A DNA stretch of 64,000 nt from assembly GCA_004210455.1 (NCBI GenBank), contig SEFA01000011.1:34433-98432 (forward strand). The letters run 5' to 3'. Shown piece by piece: positions 63,823-64,000 of this stretch. Position numbers and translations under genes: made by a program. Under the pieces are notes generated by a model, which saw nothing but the letters and a program-made list of their open reading frames with translations, was not told where the DNA came from and made no database searches. How positions within the stretch are numbered: position 1 is the first letter of the stretch; the number at the start of each line of letters is the position of its first letter. This DNA comes from Rubrivivax sp. Its GTDB lineage: Bacteria; Pseudomonadota; Gammaproteobacteria; Burkholderiales; Burkholderiaceae_C.

Positions 63823-64000
63823 CTCGCTTCTGCGCTGCTGACGACAAGTTAGCGACGCGACGAAGCAAGTCAAGTCGAAAAACTCGAGGCTGCTTCGATG
63901 TTCTTTAAGAATTTACAGCCGATAAGCGTGGGCGTCTGGACGAGCGACCTGAGAAGGTTAAATCGCTAGATGCTCACGGAAGAAAGAATGAAGCTATGAG
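63823..64000 (+). promoter_or_regulatory. rRNA operon leader with boxA
   Basis: Leader of an rRNA operon. TGTTCTTTAAGAA at 63899-63911 is boxA for NusB/S10 antitermination (E. coli TGCTCTTTAACA). The following TTTACAGCCGATAAGCGTGGGCG resembles leaders of betaproteobacterial rrn operons that I know. The 16S gene does not begin within the window. Confidence 0.8.

Noticed and set aside
63575..63868. small frames before the rRNA promoter
   Set aside because: They overlap predicted promoter and hairpin, and show no coding features.

Overview
The window is 64 kb of GC-rich DNA (about 68-70% G+C) from a betaproteobacterial chromosome, most likely order Burkholderiales and near Roseateles/Mitsuaria, Rubrivivax or Leptothrix. 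This rests on recognised gene content: a BPSS1780-type membrane protein beside a kinase-type ThrB, a DUF2782 protein and polA; tctBA transporter genes; dispersed palindromes built on a CCCTCTCCCGC core; and an rRNA leader with a betaproteobacterial boxA at the right edge. No database search was possible, so the taxon is an inference. The region is mainly core chromosome with dense, often overlapping operons. No prophage, insertion sequence, CRISPR array or tRNA gene was seen.

Layout. 0-8.7 kb: a truncated acetyltransferase, a MOSC protein with an MGMT-like tail, an ArsC-family reductase, an acyl-CoA synthetase, a four-gene membrane/regulator cluster (DUF2975, XRE, a TonB-like protein and a lipoprotein), an aldo/keto reductase and AlkC. 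8.8-14 kb: YbaK, PlsY and RidA; then YciO, a PHP-domain phosphatase and an EAL-CBS-GGDEF protein. 14.3-15.3 kb: a low-GC MqsRA-like toxin-antitoxin pair. 15.3-25 kb: a host-attachment protein, TrxC, RecJ, an LpxH-like phosphoesterase, convergent ppk1 and ppx, and a Tat-exported dienelactone hydrolase. 25-29.7 kb: a ZIP metal transporter, a universal stress protein, SseA, an EamA exporter and a Rieske oxygenase. 30-35.5 kb: xseB-ispA-dxs (isoprenoid precursors), then divergent lysR/lysA. 35.7-42.3 kb: ahpC-ahpF, rarD, a ubiquitin-like protein beside a beta-propeller protein, truC and a YchJ protein. 42.3-51.2 kb: uvrD, a HipBA-like pair whose HipA member looks catalytically dead, phoX, and the BPSS1780/thrB/DUF2782 group. 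51.3-63.5 kb: polA, lolC-lolD, purU, tatD, a deoxyinosine glycosylase, a spermidine-synthase-like protein, a GspE-type ATPase and tctB-tctA. The last 200 bases are an rRNA promoter and leader; the 16S gene should begin just past the window.

How the genes connect. Phosphate metabolism links ppk1, ppx and phoX: ppk1 and phoX are each preceded by three PhoB-like elements spaced exactly 11 bp apart. DNA repair and replication is well represented (alkC, recJ, uvrD, polA, deoxyinosine glycosylase, xseB). Oxidative stress is covered by ahpCF, trxC, a universal stress protein and RidA. The most unusual items are the HipA-like pseudokinase with its palindromic operators, the ubiquitin-like/Asp-box propeller pair, the divergent MqsR-like toxin, the MOSC/MGMT-like fusion, and two hairpin-plus-U-tract leaders (ahead of the ZIP and Rieske genes) that look like transcription attenuators.
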